DNA of 64,000 nt from Thermotalea metallivorans (GCF_001562415.1 NZ_LOEE01000028.1:124001-188000), one strand, 5' to 3'; shown: positions 36,963-46,133, counted from the first letter of the stretch. The notes: a model not told the origin generated them from the letters alone. A program made the numbers and translations.

Positions 36963-37008
36963 CTGTTGGCGAATGGCAACTGGTAACTGGCTAGTCCCTA
37001 ACGTCAGC
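36963..37008. repeat. Degenerate short-repeat patch
   Basis: Contains GAATGGCAACTGGTAACTGG, shared with other patches of the window. Confidence 0.6.
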
Positions 37009-37154
37009 ATCTTGAGAACACTCAATTTTTGACCTTTCTTCTGGATTCCAACTTTTATTATCATAAATTTGGTGTATAATAATAAATAGTATTCGTTGAA
37101 AAATTTGGAGAGGAACCGGCAGCCGGCCACTCAGCAAGATAGAAGGTGAGAAAT

Positions 37155-38228
37155 TTGATAAAGACAAAAATCATTGAGATAGACCCCCAAGCCATAGATT
37201 TGGACAAGCTTTCGGAAGCGGCAGAAGTTTTAAGAAATGGAGGCACCGTAGCCTTTCCTACGGAAACCGTCTACGGTTTAGGGGCCAATGCCCTGGATGA
37301 GGCGGCACTCCGGAAGATATTTGAAGCCAAAGGGAGACCTTCCGATAACCCCCTGATCGTCCATATCGCCCAAAAAGAGGATGTCTACCCATTGGTGGCA
37401 GATGTGCCCGAAAAGGTGACCCTCCTCATGGAAAAATTCTGGCCGGGGCCCTTGACGATGATTTTCCGAAAATCGGCGGCAGTACCCCATATCATTACGG
37501 CAGGATTGGATACTGTGGCAATCCGGATGCCCTCCCACCCTGTAGCCCGACTCCTGATTGAAAAGGCAGGTGTACCCGTGGCGGCACCTAGCGCCAACCT
37601 GTCCGGCAAGCCCAGCCCTACCCGGGGATGCCATGTGGTGGAGGACCTATTGGGCCGCATCGATGTCATCATTAACGGTGGAGATTGCAGTGTGGGATTA
37701 GAATCCACCGTATTGGATGTGACAGGGGAAGTGCCCATGATTTTGCGCCCCGGCGGCATCACGAAGGAAGCCTTGGAGGAAGTTTTGGGAGAAGTGTCTG
37801 TAGATGCAGCCCTGGAAAGAAAAAATGAGACTTCCTTGATTCCTAAATCCCCGGGGATGAAATACACCCATTACGCTCCTAAAGCAGAAGTAATCGTGGT
37901 AGAAGGAGATATGGAAAGTATTGTCCGGAAAATTCGACAGCTCCAGCAGGAAAAAGAAAAGGCGGGTTTGAAAGCAGGGATCATGGCTACCGATGAGACA
38001 AAAGATCAATATGAAAATGGATTGGTCATATCCATGGGCAGCAGAAAAAGGCCGGAGACCATCACCCATCGCCTATTTCGTGTATTAAGGGATTTTGATG
38101 ATCAGGGGGTGGATGTCATATTGGCAGAGGCAGTGGAGCGGAAAGGCTTAGGAGATGCCATCATGAACCGGCTTCTGAAAGCTGCCGGATATCATGTAAT
38201 CAGAGGGAATGGAGGTGAAATAAAATGA
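37155..38228 (+). CDS. ywlC: L-threonylcarbamoyladenylate synthase, Sua5 type (357 aa)
   Basis: Makes threonylcarbamoyl-AMP from threonine, bicarbonate and ATP, the first step of t6A37 modification of tRNAs. The YrdC domain covers about 10-200, with 'GGTVAFPTETVYGLGANA', 'KGRPSDNPLIVHI', 'PVAAPSANLSGKPSPT' and 'GLESTVLDV'. A linker with 'SPGMKYTHYAPKAEV' leads to the C-terminal Sua5 domain (about 230-355). The TTG at 37155 is preferred because AAGGTGAG lies just before it; a GTG at 37146 is the alternative. Its stop overlaps the next ATG (ATGA), so it is coupled to ywlE, as in B. subtilis. Confidence 0.93.
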   Translation: MIKTKIIEIDPQAIDLDKLSEAAEVLRNGGTVAFPTETVYGLGANALDEAALRKIFEAKGRPSDNPLIVHIAQKEDVYPLVADVPEKVTLLMEKFWPGPLTMIFRKSAAVPHIITAGLDTVAIRMPSHPVARLLIEKAGVPVAAPSANLSGKPSPTRGCHVVEDLLGRIDVIINGGDCSVGLESTVLDVTGEVPMILRPGGITKEALEEVLGEVSVDAALERKNETSLIPKSPGMKYTHYAPKAEVIVVEGDMESIVRKIRQLQQEKEKAGLKAGIMATDETKDQYENGLVISMGSRKRPETITHRLFRVLRDFDDQGVDVILAEAVERKGLGDAIMNRLLKAAGYHVIRGNGGEIK

Positions 38229-38923
38229 AAACCATTTTATTTGTCTGTACCGGAAACACCTGCAGGAGCAGCATGGCCGAAAGCATGATGCGGAAGATGT
38301 TGGAGGAGGCAGGAGAAAAGGCAAAGGGAATCAAGGTCATTTCCGCCGGAACGGCTGCAGCCAAGGGGCAGAAGGCTTCAAAGCATGCCATTCAAGTCAT
38401 GCAGGAAAAAAATATTGATCTGCATGGCCACCGGGCTGCGGTATTGACGGAAGAGCTTGTGCATCAAGCAGATCTGATTTTGACCATGACACGGAATCAT
38501 AAGGCGCAAGTATTAAGCATGGTACCTGAGGCTGCCGATAAAACCTTTACGTTAAAGGAATACGCCGGGAGATTAGGGGATGATAAGGAAATTATAGGGG
38601 AAATTGAAAAGCTTCAGGGAATTATCCAGAAGAGGAAAATAGAATTCTATAAAAAATATGAGGATGAAATCACCCAGTTGAGAAACCAGCGGAAGGAACT
38701 CATGGACCGCATCCGTGGGATTGATGATCGAATCAAAGAGCTGGAGCATGAGATGGCAAAAACCGTGGAGAACGAACAAAGAGAAGTGATTTATCTGCAA
38801 GATAAGCTGCCTTCGGTGGATATTATGGATCCTTTCGGACAGCCTACCTGGGTCTATCGGGAATGTGCCAAGGAAATTGAGGAAGCCCTGAAAATAATTG
38901 TAAGGAAAATTACAGAAAATTAA
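38225..38923 (+). CDS. ywlE: Low-molecular-weight protein arginine phosphatase, YwlE-like, with coiled-coil insertion (232 aa)
   Basis: The P-loop C-x5-R is 'FVCTGNTCRSSMAES' (C8, R14), with the threonine (T12 region) typical of arginine-phosphate-specific YwlE. The late 'DIMDPFGQPTWVYRECAKEI' carries the general-acid Asp (D202). The family is normally about 150 residues. Here roughly 80 extra residues (about 116-197), very rich in Glu, Lys and Arg and with heptad character, lie between 'FTLKEYAG' and the DPFG loop. YwlE reverses McsB arginine phosphorylation that marks proteins for ClpCP. mcsB is not in this window. The 4-bp overlap with ywlC supports the start. Confidence 0.9.
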   Translation: MKTILFVCTGNTCRSSMAESMMRKMLEEAGEKAKGIKVISAGTAAAKGQKASKHAIQVMQEKNIDLHGHRAAVLTEELVHQADLILTMTRNHKAQVLSMVPEAADKTFTLKEYAGRLGDDKEIIGEIEKLQGIIQKRKIEFYKKYEDEITQLRNQRKELMDRIRGIDDRIKELEHEMAKTVENEQREVIYLQDKLPSVDIMDPFGQPTWVYRECAKEIEEALKIIVRKITEN

Positions 38924-38989
38924 TCTGCCCTATCAGTTGAATTTTGAATGGCCAAGTGTTAAAATGTTGTAGGCTGAAAATGGCTTTCC

Positions 38990-39020
38990 GGTTGGCCAGT
39001 GGTTGCCGGTAGCGGGCAGG
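38990..39020. repeat. Short degenerate-repeat remnant before rpiB
   Basis: GGTTGGCCAGTGGTTGCCGG-type words only; a weak member of the patch family. Confidence 0.35.
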
Positions 39021-39034
39021 AGGTGTAAAAAAAG

Positions 39035-39484
39035 ATGAAAATTGCCCTTGGAAGTGATCATGGCGGATTTCATTTAAAGGAAATGATCAAAAGATATCTT
39101 GAGGAAAGAGGAATTGGTTATAGGGATTTTGGAACAAATTCTACGGAGTCCGTGGATTATCCTGAATTTGGCATGAAGGTGGCAGAGGCCGTTGTTTCGG
39201 GAGAATATGACCGGGGCATCGTATGCTGCGGGACAGGCATCGGCATCTCCATATCGGCAAACAAAGTGCCAGGCGTACGGTGTGCGGTGGTATCCGATAC
39301 CTATTCTGCCCAGATGTCCCGGGAACACAACAATGCCAATATTCTAGCTTTGGGAGAACGGGTTGTAGGGGCCGGCTTGGCTTTGAAAATTGTTGAGGTT
39401 TGGCTAGAGACAGAATTTGCCGGCGGAAGGCACGAAAGAAGAGTCAATCAAATAGGGGACATTGAAAAAAAGTATAAGGGCTAG
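39035..39484 (+). CDS. rpiB: Ribose-5-phosphate isomerase B (149 aa)
   Basis: Interconverts ribose 5-phosphate and ribulose 5-phosphate. The family motifs are 'MKIALGSDHGGFHLKEMI', the active-site cysteine region 'GIVCCGTGIGISISANK' and 'RVNQIGDIE' at the end. Full length. GGAGGTG precedes the ATG. It lies between ywlE and upp, as in B. subtilis, although glyA, which is also there in Bacillus, is missing. Confidence 0.96.
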   Translation: MKIALGSDHGGFHLKEMIKRYLEERGIGYRDFGTNSTESVDYPEFGMKVAEAVVSGEYDRGIVCCGTGIGISISANKVPGVRCAVVSDTYSAQMSREHNNANILALGERVVGAGLALKIVEVWLETEFAGGRHERRVNQIGDIEKKYKG

Positions 39485-39505
39485 GTATGGGAGGAGTTGG
39501 AAAAC

Positions 39506-40135
39506 ATGAAAAATGTATTTGTTATGGATCATCCGTTGATTCAGCATAAGCTTACCTTGATCCGGGATAAGCATACGGGTTCCAAGGAATTCCGGGAAGC
39601 GGTAAAGGAACTGGCGATGCTGATGGGGTATGAAGCTACAAGAAATCTTCCCCTGGAGGAAATTGAGATAGAAACACCGCTATGCAAAACAAAGACAAAG
39701 GTTCTGGCAGGAAGAAAGCTGGGGATTGTGCCGATCCTCAGGGCAGGCCTTGGCATGGTGGATGGGATGCTGAATCTGATTCCTGCTGCAAAGGTAGGAC
39801 ATATCGGCCTGTACAGAGATCCGGAGACACTGGAGCCTGTGGAATATTATTGCAAACTGCCTGCCGATGTCCATGAAAGGGATTTGATTGTACTGGATCC
39901 CATGTTGGCAACGGGCGGTTCAGCCAAGGCGGCGATTCAGTTCATTAAAGACAAAGGCGCCACCAGCATCAAATTTATGTGTCTGATTGCTTCGCCAGAA
40001 GGAATCAAGGTAATCTCTGAAGCCCATCCCGATGTGGAAATCTATGTGGCAGCCATTGACGAGAGATTAAACGATCATGCGTATATCGTTCCCGGCTTAG
40101 GGGATGCGGGAGACCGATTGTTCGGTACAAAATAA
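39506..40135 (+). CDS. upp: Uracil phosphoribosyltransferase (209 aa)
   Basis: Converts uracil and PRPP to UMP in pyrimidine salvage. The PRPP-binding loop is '[20 protein letters not shown]', '[17 protein letters not shown]' lies in the middle, and '[14 protein letters not shown]' ends the protein as in other UPRTases. The ATG at 39506 follows GGGAGGAG. A strong terminator follows. Confidence 0.97.
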   Translation: MKNVFVMDHPLIQHKLTLIRDKHTGSKEFREAVKELAMLMGYEATRNLPLEEIEIETPLCKTKTKVLAGRKLGIVPILRAGLGMVDGMLNLIPAAKVGHIGLYRDPETLEPVEYYCKLPADVHERDLIVLDPMLATGGSAKAAIQFIKDKGATSIKFMCLIASPEGIKVISEAHPDVEIYVAAIDERLNDHAYIVPGLGDAGDRLFGTK

Positions 40136-40139
40136 GGCA

Positions 40140-40183
40140 AAAGGTTTCAAAAAAGGGTAAAGGTCCTTTTTTGAAACCTTTAT
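40140..40183 (+). terminator. Terminator after upp
   Basis: The perfect 17-bp arms AAAGGTTTCAAAAAAGG (40140-40156) and CCTTTTTTGAAACCTTT (40165-40181) enclose an 8-base loop. Confidence 0.88.
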
Positions 40184-40238
40184 TGTTTGGGTTGCATAAA
40201 ATGGATGAAAATACTATTTTCTATGGGGGATGGAAAAT

Positions 40239-41225
40239 ATGTTTTATCCGCTTCGATGCATACCCATTTATAAAGAGAAGGTATGGGGAGGAAGAAATTT
40301 AGCCCATATACTGCATAAGGAACTTCCCCAGGGCATTGCCGTGGGGGAAAGCTGGGAAATCTGTATTCATCAGGAGGGCAGGAGTATCATAGGGAACGGA
40401 CAATTTGCCGGGAGGACATTGGAAGAACTGGTCAGAGAATATCCGGAGGAGATGCTGGGGGAAAATCATAAAATCTATGGAGAGAATTTTCCTCTCTTGA
40501 TCAAATTTATTGACGCCAATGACAAACTTTCTGTACAGGTGCATCCTGATGATGCCTATGCCCTGGTGCATGAGGGAAGCCAGGGAAAAGCAGAAATGTG
40601 GTATATTGTTTATGCGGAGAAGGGGGCAAAGGTAATCTGGGGACTGAAAAAAGGTGTGGACCGGCAAACCTTTGAGGCAGCTTTGAAGAAAAATGCCTTG
40701 GAGGAGGTGTTGGAGGAAAGAGAGGTAAAGACAGGGGACCTGTTGTTTATTCCCGGGGGAGTCGTCCATGGCATCGGAAAAGGAATTATTCTGGCAGAAA
40801 TCCAGCAAAACTCTGATATTACCTACCGGATCTATGATTGGAATCGCAGGGGGCTGGATGGAAAAACCCGGGAGATTCACTTGAGGCAAGCTTTGGAAGT
40901 CATAAAATTTTGCAATTTCCAAGATGAGGTTTGTCAGGAAACCATAACTTCAGGCCAAGGCTGGACGACGAAAATATATTCCTTTTGTCCATACTTTATG
41001 GTAGAGGCAATAGAAATCGAAGGGACATATCTGGGACATTTGCATGGGGAGCGATTTGAAATTGTCATATGTGTGGAGGGAGCAATGCAACTCATTTATG
41101 GCGAAGGAAAAGGGGAAGATTTCCATAGGGGAGAAACATTGTTTTTGCCGGCCCGGTTGGGGGATTATGGTATCAAAGGAAAGGGGAAAATATTAAAGGC
41201 ATATACGGAAAGGAAATCCACATAA
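40239..41225 (+). CDS. manA: Mannose-6-phosphate isomerase, class I (328 aa)
   Basis: Zinc enzyme interconverting mannose 6-phosphate and fructose 6-phosphate. The zinc site includes 'KLSVQVHPDDAYALVHEG', a following 'GKAEMWYIV' (Glu) and the later His of 'FIPGGVVHGIGKGIILAEI'; 'SDITYRIYDWNR' is also typical. The size matches the short Bacillus-type ManA. The ATG at 40239 follows ATGGGGGATGG; an ATG at 40230 overlaps that site. It may feed surface sugar synthesis together with tagO and mnaA downstream. Confidence 0.92.
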   Translation: MFYPLRCIPIYKEKVWGGRNLAHILHKELPQGIAVGESWEICIHQEGRSIIGNGQFAGRTLEELVREYPEEMLGENHKIYGENFPLLIKFIDANDKLSVQVHPDDAYALVHEGSQGKAEMWYIVYAEKGAKVIWGLKKGVDRQTFEAALKKNALEEVLEEREVKTGDLLFIPGGVVHGIGKGIILAEIQQNSDITYRIYDWNRRGLDGKTREIHLRQALEVIKFCNFQDEVCQETITSGQGWTTKIYSFCPYFMVEAIEIEGTYLGHLHGERFEIVICVEGAMQLIYGEGKGEDFHRGETLFLPARLGDYGIKGKGKILKAYTERKST

Positions 41226-41285
41226 ATATGTAGAAGTATATAAGTAGAAAGGTTAGCCAGCAGCCGTACAAAGGGGGAAGAAAAA

Positions 41286-41732
41286 ATGCGTCCGGATTGG
41301 GATCACTATTTCATGGAAATGGCGGAAATTGCCAAAACACGCTCTACCTGTTGCAGAAGACAGGTAGGTGCCGTGATTGTAAAAAATAAGAGAATCTTGG
41401 CAACGGGATATAATGGAGCGCCTTCAGGAACTGCCCACTGCCTGGAGATAGGATGCATACGGCAAAAGATGGGAATTCCTTCAGGACAAAGGCATGAGCT
41501 GTGCAGGGGATTGCATGCGGAGCAAAATGCCATCATTCAAGCCGCCTATCACGGGGTAAGCATAGAGGGTGCCACTTTGTATGTTACCCTGCAGCCTTGT
41601 GTGCTGTGCGCGAAGATGGCAATCAATGCCGGCATCAAGAAGGTTGTCTTTAAGGGAGATTATCCCGATATCCTTTCCATGGAGCTGCTCCGAGAAGCAG
41701 ATATAGAACTGGTGCAATTTGATGAAAATTGA
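41286..41732 (+). CDS. comEB: Deoxycytidylate deaminase (ComEB-like, 148 aa)
   Basis: Deaminates dCMP to dUMP for thymidylate synthesis. Zinc motifs '[12 protein letters not shown]' (H-A-E) and '[17 protein letters not shown]' (P-C-x-x-C) are present, along with '[11 protein letters not shown]'. AAGGGGGAAG lies ahead of the ATG. The name comEB comes from the competence locus of Bacillus, but no competence genes lie nearby. Confidence 0.93.
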   Translation: MRPDWDHYFMEMAEIAKTRSTCCRRQVGAVIVKNKRILATGYNGAPSGTAHCLEIGCIRQKMGIPSGQRHELCRGLHAEQNAIIQAAYHGVSIEGATLYVTLQPCVLCAKMAINAGIKKVVFKGDYPDILSMELLREADIELVQFDEN

Positions 41733-41808
41733 CGATTCGTCGTTGATTTTCAAGGGATTTTCATGTACAATTATCCTGTGAGGTTGTATCCAATAAGGAG
41801 TGTTTTTT

Positions 41809-42846
41809 GTGAGCAAATACTTGACGGTATTTTTGATTGCCATGGTAGTTTCCATCATCATGACACCCTTTGCCAAGAGATTGGCATTCAAAATCGGTGC
41901 CATTGATGTGCCAAAGGATGACCGGCGTGTACATAAAACGCCTATTCCACGGCTGGGCGGATTGGCCATTTATCTGGGTTTTGTCGTCAGTGTCATCATC
42001 ATGCTTCCCATGAGTAAGACGGTGATAGGCATGCTGGCAGGGGGAACCCTCATGGTCATCATGGGAATTATAGATGATAGAAAGCCCCTATCGGCAAAAG
42101 TAAAATTAATAGGACAAGTTGCGTGTGCCTTGATTTTGGTATTCTGTGGCATGCGTATCGAATATTTCAATATTCCCTTGACAGCAAAGGAAATTCTGAG
42201 TTTAGGCATTTTTAGCATTCCTGTAACCATATTCTGGATCGTAGGAATTACCAATACAATTAATCTTATAGACGGTTTGGACGGCTTGGCGGCAGGGGTA
42301 TCCACCATTGCAGCCTTATCCTTGTCCTATGTGGCCCATGCCAACGGCAGACCGGAAGGAACGGTCATGACCATTTTAGCCATTGCCGGAGCAGCCATGG
42401 GGTTTTTACCCTATAATTTTAATCCGGCCAAAATATTTATGGGTGACACGGGCTCCCTGTTTTTGGGATATATGCTGGCGGCCATCTCCATAGACGGCGC
42501 TATGAAAGGAGCTACGGCCCTGGCGACCATTGTGCCTGTACTTGCCCTCGGCTTGCCTATATTTGATACGACCTTTGCTATCTTAAGAAGGGCATGGAAC
42601 GGCAGGCCTATTATGGAGCCTGATAAGGGACACCTGCATCACCGGTTGCTTTCCACAGGAATGGGCCAGAGAAGAACTGTTTTGATTTTGTATACTATCA
42701 GTGCTGCCTTAGGATTGAGCGCGGCCTTTATGTCAAATAGCAAGGTCATTGATTCTTTGGCAATTTTGGTGATTGCCAGCGGTATGATGTATGTGACGAT
42801 TGGAATTCCCAAGCTTCAAAAGCAAAAGAGCAGCTACAAGGAATAA
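41809..42846 (+). CDS. tagO: Undecaprenyl-phosphate sugar-1-phosphate transferase, TagO/WecA type (345 aa)
   Basis: Transfers GlcNAc-1-phosphate (or a related sugar) from its UDP form to undecaprenyl phosphate, the first step of wall teichoic acid or other secondary wall polymers. About ten to eleven helices carry the family motifs 'DDRRVHKTPIPRLGG', 'MGIIDDRKPLSAK', 'TNTINLIDGLDGLAAGVSTI', 'GDTGSLFLGYMLAAI' and the C-terminal 'PDKGHLHHRLLSTGM'. The GTG at 41809 is placed 8 bases after AAGGAG; the upstream GTG at 41800 overlaps that site. mnaA follows, which fits a wall-polymer pathway that the SLH proteins could bind. Confidence 0.92.
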   Translation: MSKYLTVFLIAMVVSIIMTPFAKRLAFKIGAIDVPKDDRRVHKTPIPRLGGLAIYLGFVVSVIIMLPMSKTVIGMLAGGTLMVIMGIIDDRKPLSAKVKLIGQVACALILVFCGMRIEYFNIPLTAKEILSLGIFSIPVTIFWIVGITNTINLIDGLDGLAAGVSTIAALSLSYVAHANGRPEGTVMTILAIAGAAMGFLPYNFNPAKIFMGDTGSLFLGYMLAAISIDGAMKGATALATIVPVLALGLPIFDTTFAILRRAWNGRPIMEPDKGHLHHRLLSTGMGQRRTVLILYTISAALGLSAAFMSNSKVIDSLAILVIASGMMYVTIGIPKLQKQKSSYKE

Positions 42847-42848
42847 TG

Positions 42849-42873
42849 CCAGGAGGATGTTTCCTGGTTTTTT
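42849..42873 (+). terminator. Terminator after tagO
   Basis: CCAGGA (42849-42854) pairs with TCCTGG (42862-42867), followed by six T. Confidence 0.85.
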
Positions 42874-42966
42874 GTTAGCTGCCAGTTACCAGATGATGGC
42901 TACTAGCTACTGGCTGCTGGCGAATAGCTGCTGACCGCTAACGGACAACTGCTAACAGCTGAAAAC
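42874..42966. repeat. Degenerate short-repeat patch before mnaA
   Basis: GCTGCCAGTTACCAGATGAT, TACTAGCTACTGGCTGCTGG and GACCGCTAACGGACAACTGC words of the window-wide family. Confidence 0.75.
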
Positions 42967-42991
42967 TTATTTACACAGGAAGGTGCAAGCC

Positions 42992-44113
42992 ATGAATAAA
43001 ATAAAAGTTATGTCTATATTCGGCACAAGACCCGAGGCTATCAAGATGGCCCCAGTGATAAAGGAACTGGAGGGTCATGAAGGAATAGAATCGGTGGTAT
43101 GTGTTACTGCCCAGCACAGGGAGATGTTGGACCAGGTCCTTGATTTATTTGAAATAAAGCCGGATTATGATTTGAACATCATGAAACCGGGACAGACCTT
43201 GAGTGAAATTACTTCCAGGGTACTACTGGGTCTAGAAGAAGTTATCAAAGAAGTAAAACCCCATATGGTGCTGGTCCATGGGGATACTACCACTACCTTT
43301 GCGGGGGCTTTGGCTGCTTTTTACCAGCAGGTGAAGGTGGGACATGTGGAGGCAGGCCTCAGGAGCGGAAATATGTATTCCCCTTACCCGGAAGAAATCA
43401 ACAGAATATTGACGGGAAGGCTGAGTCATCTTCATTTTGCCCCAACCCTCGGCAACAAGAAAAATTTGCTGTCGGAAGGAATTTCAGAAGAAAGCATTGT
43501 CTTAACAGGAAATACGGTCATTGATGCCCTGCTGCAGGTGGTGAAAGAGGATTACCGGTTTGAGGATGCAAGGCTGAATCACATAGATTACCGGAACAAA
43601 AAGGTCATCCTGCTGACTGCCCACAGGCGTGAGAACTTGGGAGGGCCGATGATCAATATTTTTTCTGCTGTAAAGGAAATAACAGAAAAGAATACAGATG
43701 TGGAGGTTGTATTCCCCGTACACCTAAGCCCCCAGGTTCGCCGGTTGGCCTATGAGATCCTTGGGGAAGTGAAAAATGTCCATCTGATAGAGCCTTTGGA
43801 CTATGCACCCTTTGCCAATCTTATGGCAAAATCCTATCTGATACTGACAGACTCGGGAGGAATTCAAGAGGAAGCACCGGCCTTAGGGAAGCCCGTATTG
43901 GTTTTAAGAACGGAGACGGAACGGCCGGAGGCGGTAGAAGCAGGTACAGTAAAAATTGCGGGGATAGAAAAAGAAAGAATTGTGGCACTGACGGAGGAAT
44001 TGCTTCATCACCGGCAGACCTATGAGGGGATGGCAAATGCAGTGAATCCCTACGGGGACGGAAGGGCTTCCCAAAGGACGGTAGAGGCCATTGTAAAGCA
44101 TTTTGGAAAATAG
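42992..44113 (+). CDS. mnaA: UDP-N-acetylglucosamine 2-epimerase, non-hydrolysing (373 aa)
   Basis: Converts UDP-GlcNAc to UDP-ManNAc for teichoic acid linkage units or SLH-binding wall polymers. Motifs: 'KVMSIFGTRPEAIKMAPVIK', 'VHGDTTTTFAGALAAFYQ', 'GHVEAGLRSGNMYSPYPEE' and 'LILTDSGGIQEEAPALGKPV'. Full length (also called wecB). The ATG at 42992 follows AAGGTG; a GTG at 42983 is inside that region. Pairs functionally with tagO upstream. Confidence 0.95.
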   Translation: MNKIKVMSIFGTRPEAIKMAPVIKELEGHEGIESVVCVTAQHREMLDQVLDLFEIKPDYDLNIMKPGQTLSEITSRVLLGLEEVIKEVKPHMVLVHGDTTTTFAGALAAFYQQVKVGHVEAGLRSGNMYSPYPEEINRILTGRLSHLHFAPTLGNKKNLLSEGISEESIVLTGNTVIDALLQVVKEDYRFEDARLNHIDYRNKKVILLTAHRRENLGGPMINIFSAVKEITEKNTDVEVVFPVHLSPQVRRLAYEILGEVKNVHLIEPLDYAPFANLMAKSYLILTDSGGIQEEAPALGKPVLVLRTETERPEAVEAGTVKIAGIEKERIVALTEELLHHRQTYEGMANAVNPYGDGRASQRTVEAIVKHFGK

Positions 44114-44193
44114 GAAAAAATTTTTATATTTGAAGATTGAATTTCTGCCATGGGATGTTACAATAAAGGTAGAAGGTTTTGAAGGGTGATAGG

Positions 44194-44535
44194 GTGAAAA
44201 CATACAGCGAAGATACAGTATACTTTATTTCCTATGCAAAACTGCCCATGGAAATTTCAGCGGCAAATATGCATAAGGTAGTGGGTGTAGGCTTGGTAAT
44301 CAATAGAAATACAGGTGTGATAGAAGATTCTTCCTGCACTTTGATTACAGAGGAGGCCCGGAGCTTTCTAAAACAATTGATTGTAGGACATAATCTCCAT
44401 GAAGAAGGCATCGAGCCTTTGATAGAAAAAATCAAGTGCCGGTTTCATGGTTTGTCCCAAAAGGCCATTTGTGTCGCCTTAAAAGGCACCTATGACCGAT
44501 ACGTCATCTGGAAAAATGAAATGACAACGAAATAA
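44194..44535 (+). CDS. DUF3870-type small protein (113 aa)
   Basis: It resembles DUF3870 proteins: 'DTVYFISYAKLPMEISAAN' near the start and 'VVGVGLVINRNTGVIEDSSC' in the middle, ending 'AICVALKGTYDRYVIWKNE'. The fold and function are unknown to me. Such genes often sit beside amino-acid or ketoacid catabolic genes in Clostridia, which matches the aminotransferase and BKACE genes that follow. The GTG at 44194 is preferred over a TTG at 44179 because AGGGTGATAGG lies before it. A strong terminator separates it from the next gene. Confidence 0.75.
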   Translation: MKTYSEDTVYFISYAKLPMEISAANMHKVVGVGLVINRNTGVIEDSSCTLITEEARSFLKQLIVGHNLHEEGIEPLIEKIKCRFHGLSQKAICVALKGTYDRYVIWKNEMTTK

Positions 44536-44585
44536 CCGGCTGCTTTGCTTGCGGTAATCGTGCAACCCGCTATTACTGAGCGAGT

Positions 44586-44650
44586 AAAATCCAGTACCGG
44601 ACAATGAAGGTGAAAAGACTTTCATTGTTTTGTGCTGGATTTTTTGTTTT
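44586..44650 (+). terminator. Terminator after the DUF3870 gene
   Basis: Outer arms AAAATCCAG and CTGGATTTT surround an inner ACAATGAAG/CTTTCATTGT stem, ending in a T run. Confidence 0.82.
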
Positions 44651-44684
44651 ATAACAGAAGGAAATAGGCTGAAGGAGCGCAAGG

Positions 44685-44756
44685 GTAGCCGTTAGCTGTT
44701 AGCCAGCACCTATTGTCTATGAACTAGCGGCTGATACTGGTAACCATTAGCTATTG
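44685..44756. repeat. Short-repeat patch left of the aminotransferase gene
   Basis: It contains ATTGTCTATGAACTAGCGGC (44712-44731), identical to 46153-46172 on the other side of the gene, plus TAGCCGTTAGC-type words. The two patches form direct repeats around the aminotransferase gene. Confidence 0.8.
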
Positions 44757-44774
44757 CAAAAAGGAGGATGGAAA

Positions 44775-46133
44775 ATGAGCCAAAACAAAGCTCCCCAAAA
44801 TCATGTGTTTTACAGAAATCAAAATTGGCATTATCCCAAGATCGAAAGGGGGGAAGGGGTATATCTTTATGATATTCATGGAAAAAGATACTTGGATGCC
44901 TGTTCCGGTTCTGCTGTAGCCAATATCGGCCATGGCAACAGGGAAATTGCCGAATATGCAGCAGAACAGATGAAAAAAATCGCCTTTACCCACCTTTCCC
45001 GATGGACTGCAGACCCCATTGAAGAATGTGCCGAAAAGGTTGCCCGCTGGACACCGGGGGATCTGAATCATGTGTATTTTGTATCGGGAGGGTCTGAGGC
45101 CACAGAGACCGCCATCAAGATGGCAAGGCAGTATTTTGTCGAAAGAGATGGCAAAGATACGAGAAAATGGAAAGTAATCTCCAAATGGAATGCTTTCCAC
45201 GGCAATACCATGGGGGCCTTGTCCATGACAGGGATTCCCGAAAGAAGGAGAATCTATGAACCAATGCTGATGGATTTTCCTAAAATTCCCCAGTTTTATC
45301 ATTACCGAAATCCCTGGGGATGCAAGAGTCTGGAGGAAACCAGCAGGAAGGCGGCAGAAGCACTGGAGGAAGAAATTTTGCGGCAAGGGCCTGAAAATGT
45401 GGCGGCCTTTATCACAGAACCTGTGGTAGGGGCGGCATGTCCGGGGATTCACCCTACAAAAACTTACTTTGAAATGGTGAGGGAAATTTGCAACCGATAT
45501 GATGTACTGCTGATTATAGACGAAGTGATGGCAGGCTTTGGCCGTACAGGAAAAAAATTTGGCATAGATCATTACGGGATCATACCGGATATCATGACGG
45601 TGGCGAAAGGAATGGGCTGTGGGTATACACCCATCGGTGCAGCTGTCGCCTCGGAGAAGATATTTCGTAGGATGATGGTGGAGGGTTCGGGCCAATTCAT
45701 TCACGGTCATACCTATGCCGGCAATCCCCTGTCCTGCGGCATTGCGGCAAAGGTCATAGAGATTTTGGAGAGAGATTGCCTGGTGGAAAATGGGGCTCGC
45801 CAGGGAGAGTATCTGATGCATAAGCTGGAAGCCTTATATCGATATCCTATCGTGGGAGAGATTCGGGGAAAGGGGCTGATGGTGGGCATCGAATTCGTGA
45901 AGGATCAGGAAACAAGGGAACCCTTTGGGGTCGAGGACAATATAAAGGGAAAAGTGACCATACACTGTATGGAGGAAGGAATCGTCCCATATCCGGGGGG
46001 CGGTTCGGCAGACGGGATTCGGGGAGATCATGTACTCATTGCTCCGCCCCTGAATATTACGGAGGAACAGATAGACGAATTGGTTGAAGCACTAGAGCGG
46101 GGAATCAGGAAAACTTGCCGGGAGATAGGTTAG
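44775..46133 (+). CDS. Class III PLP aminotransferase (452 aa)
   Basis: Fold type I, class III family (omega-amino, beta-amino or similar acids, usually with pyruvate or 2-oxoglutarate as acceptor). The PLP lysine is K278 in 'TVAKGMGCGYTPIGAA', D249 in 'LLIIDEVMAGFGRTGKKFG' binds the pyridine nitrogen, and 'YFVSGGSEATETAIKMARQY' forms the phosphate cup. The C-terminal 'HGHTYAGNPLSCGIAA' is also standard. AGGAGG precedes the ATG. A beta-keto acid cleavage enzyme and CoA-transferase subunits follow on the same strand, which suggests that the amino donor is a beta-amino acid, made into a beta-keto acid for the next enzyme. That substrate is inference. Confidence 0.88.
   Translation: MSQNKAPQNHVFYRNQNWHYPKIERGEGVYLYDIHGKRYLDACSGSAVANIGHGNREIAEYAAEQMKKIAFTHLSRWTADPIEECAEKVARWTPGDLNHVYFVSGGSEATETAIKMARQYFVERDGKDTRKWKVISKWNAFHGNTMGALSMTGIPERRRIYEPMLMDFPKIPQFYHYRNPWGCKSLEETSRKAAEALEEEILRQGPENVAAFITEPVVGAACPGIHPTKTYFEMVREICNRYDVLLIIDEVMAGFGRTGKKFGIDHYGIIPDIMTVAKGMGCGYTPIGAAVASEKIFRRMMVEGSGQFIHGHTYAGNPLSCGIAAKVIEILERDCLVENGARQGEYLMHKLEALYRYPIVGEIRGKGLMVGIEFVKDQETREPFGVEDNIKGKVTIHCMEEGIVPYPGGGSADGIRGDHVLIAPPLNITEEQIDELVEALERGIRKTCREIG

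Noticed and set aside
44751-45821. Long open frame on the minus strand opposite the aminotransferase gene
   Set aside because: It overlaps a clear class III aminotransferase; its translation has no recognisable domain and a composition typical of antisense frames.
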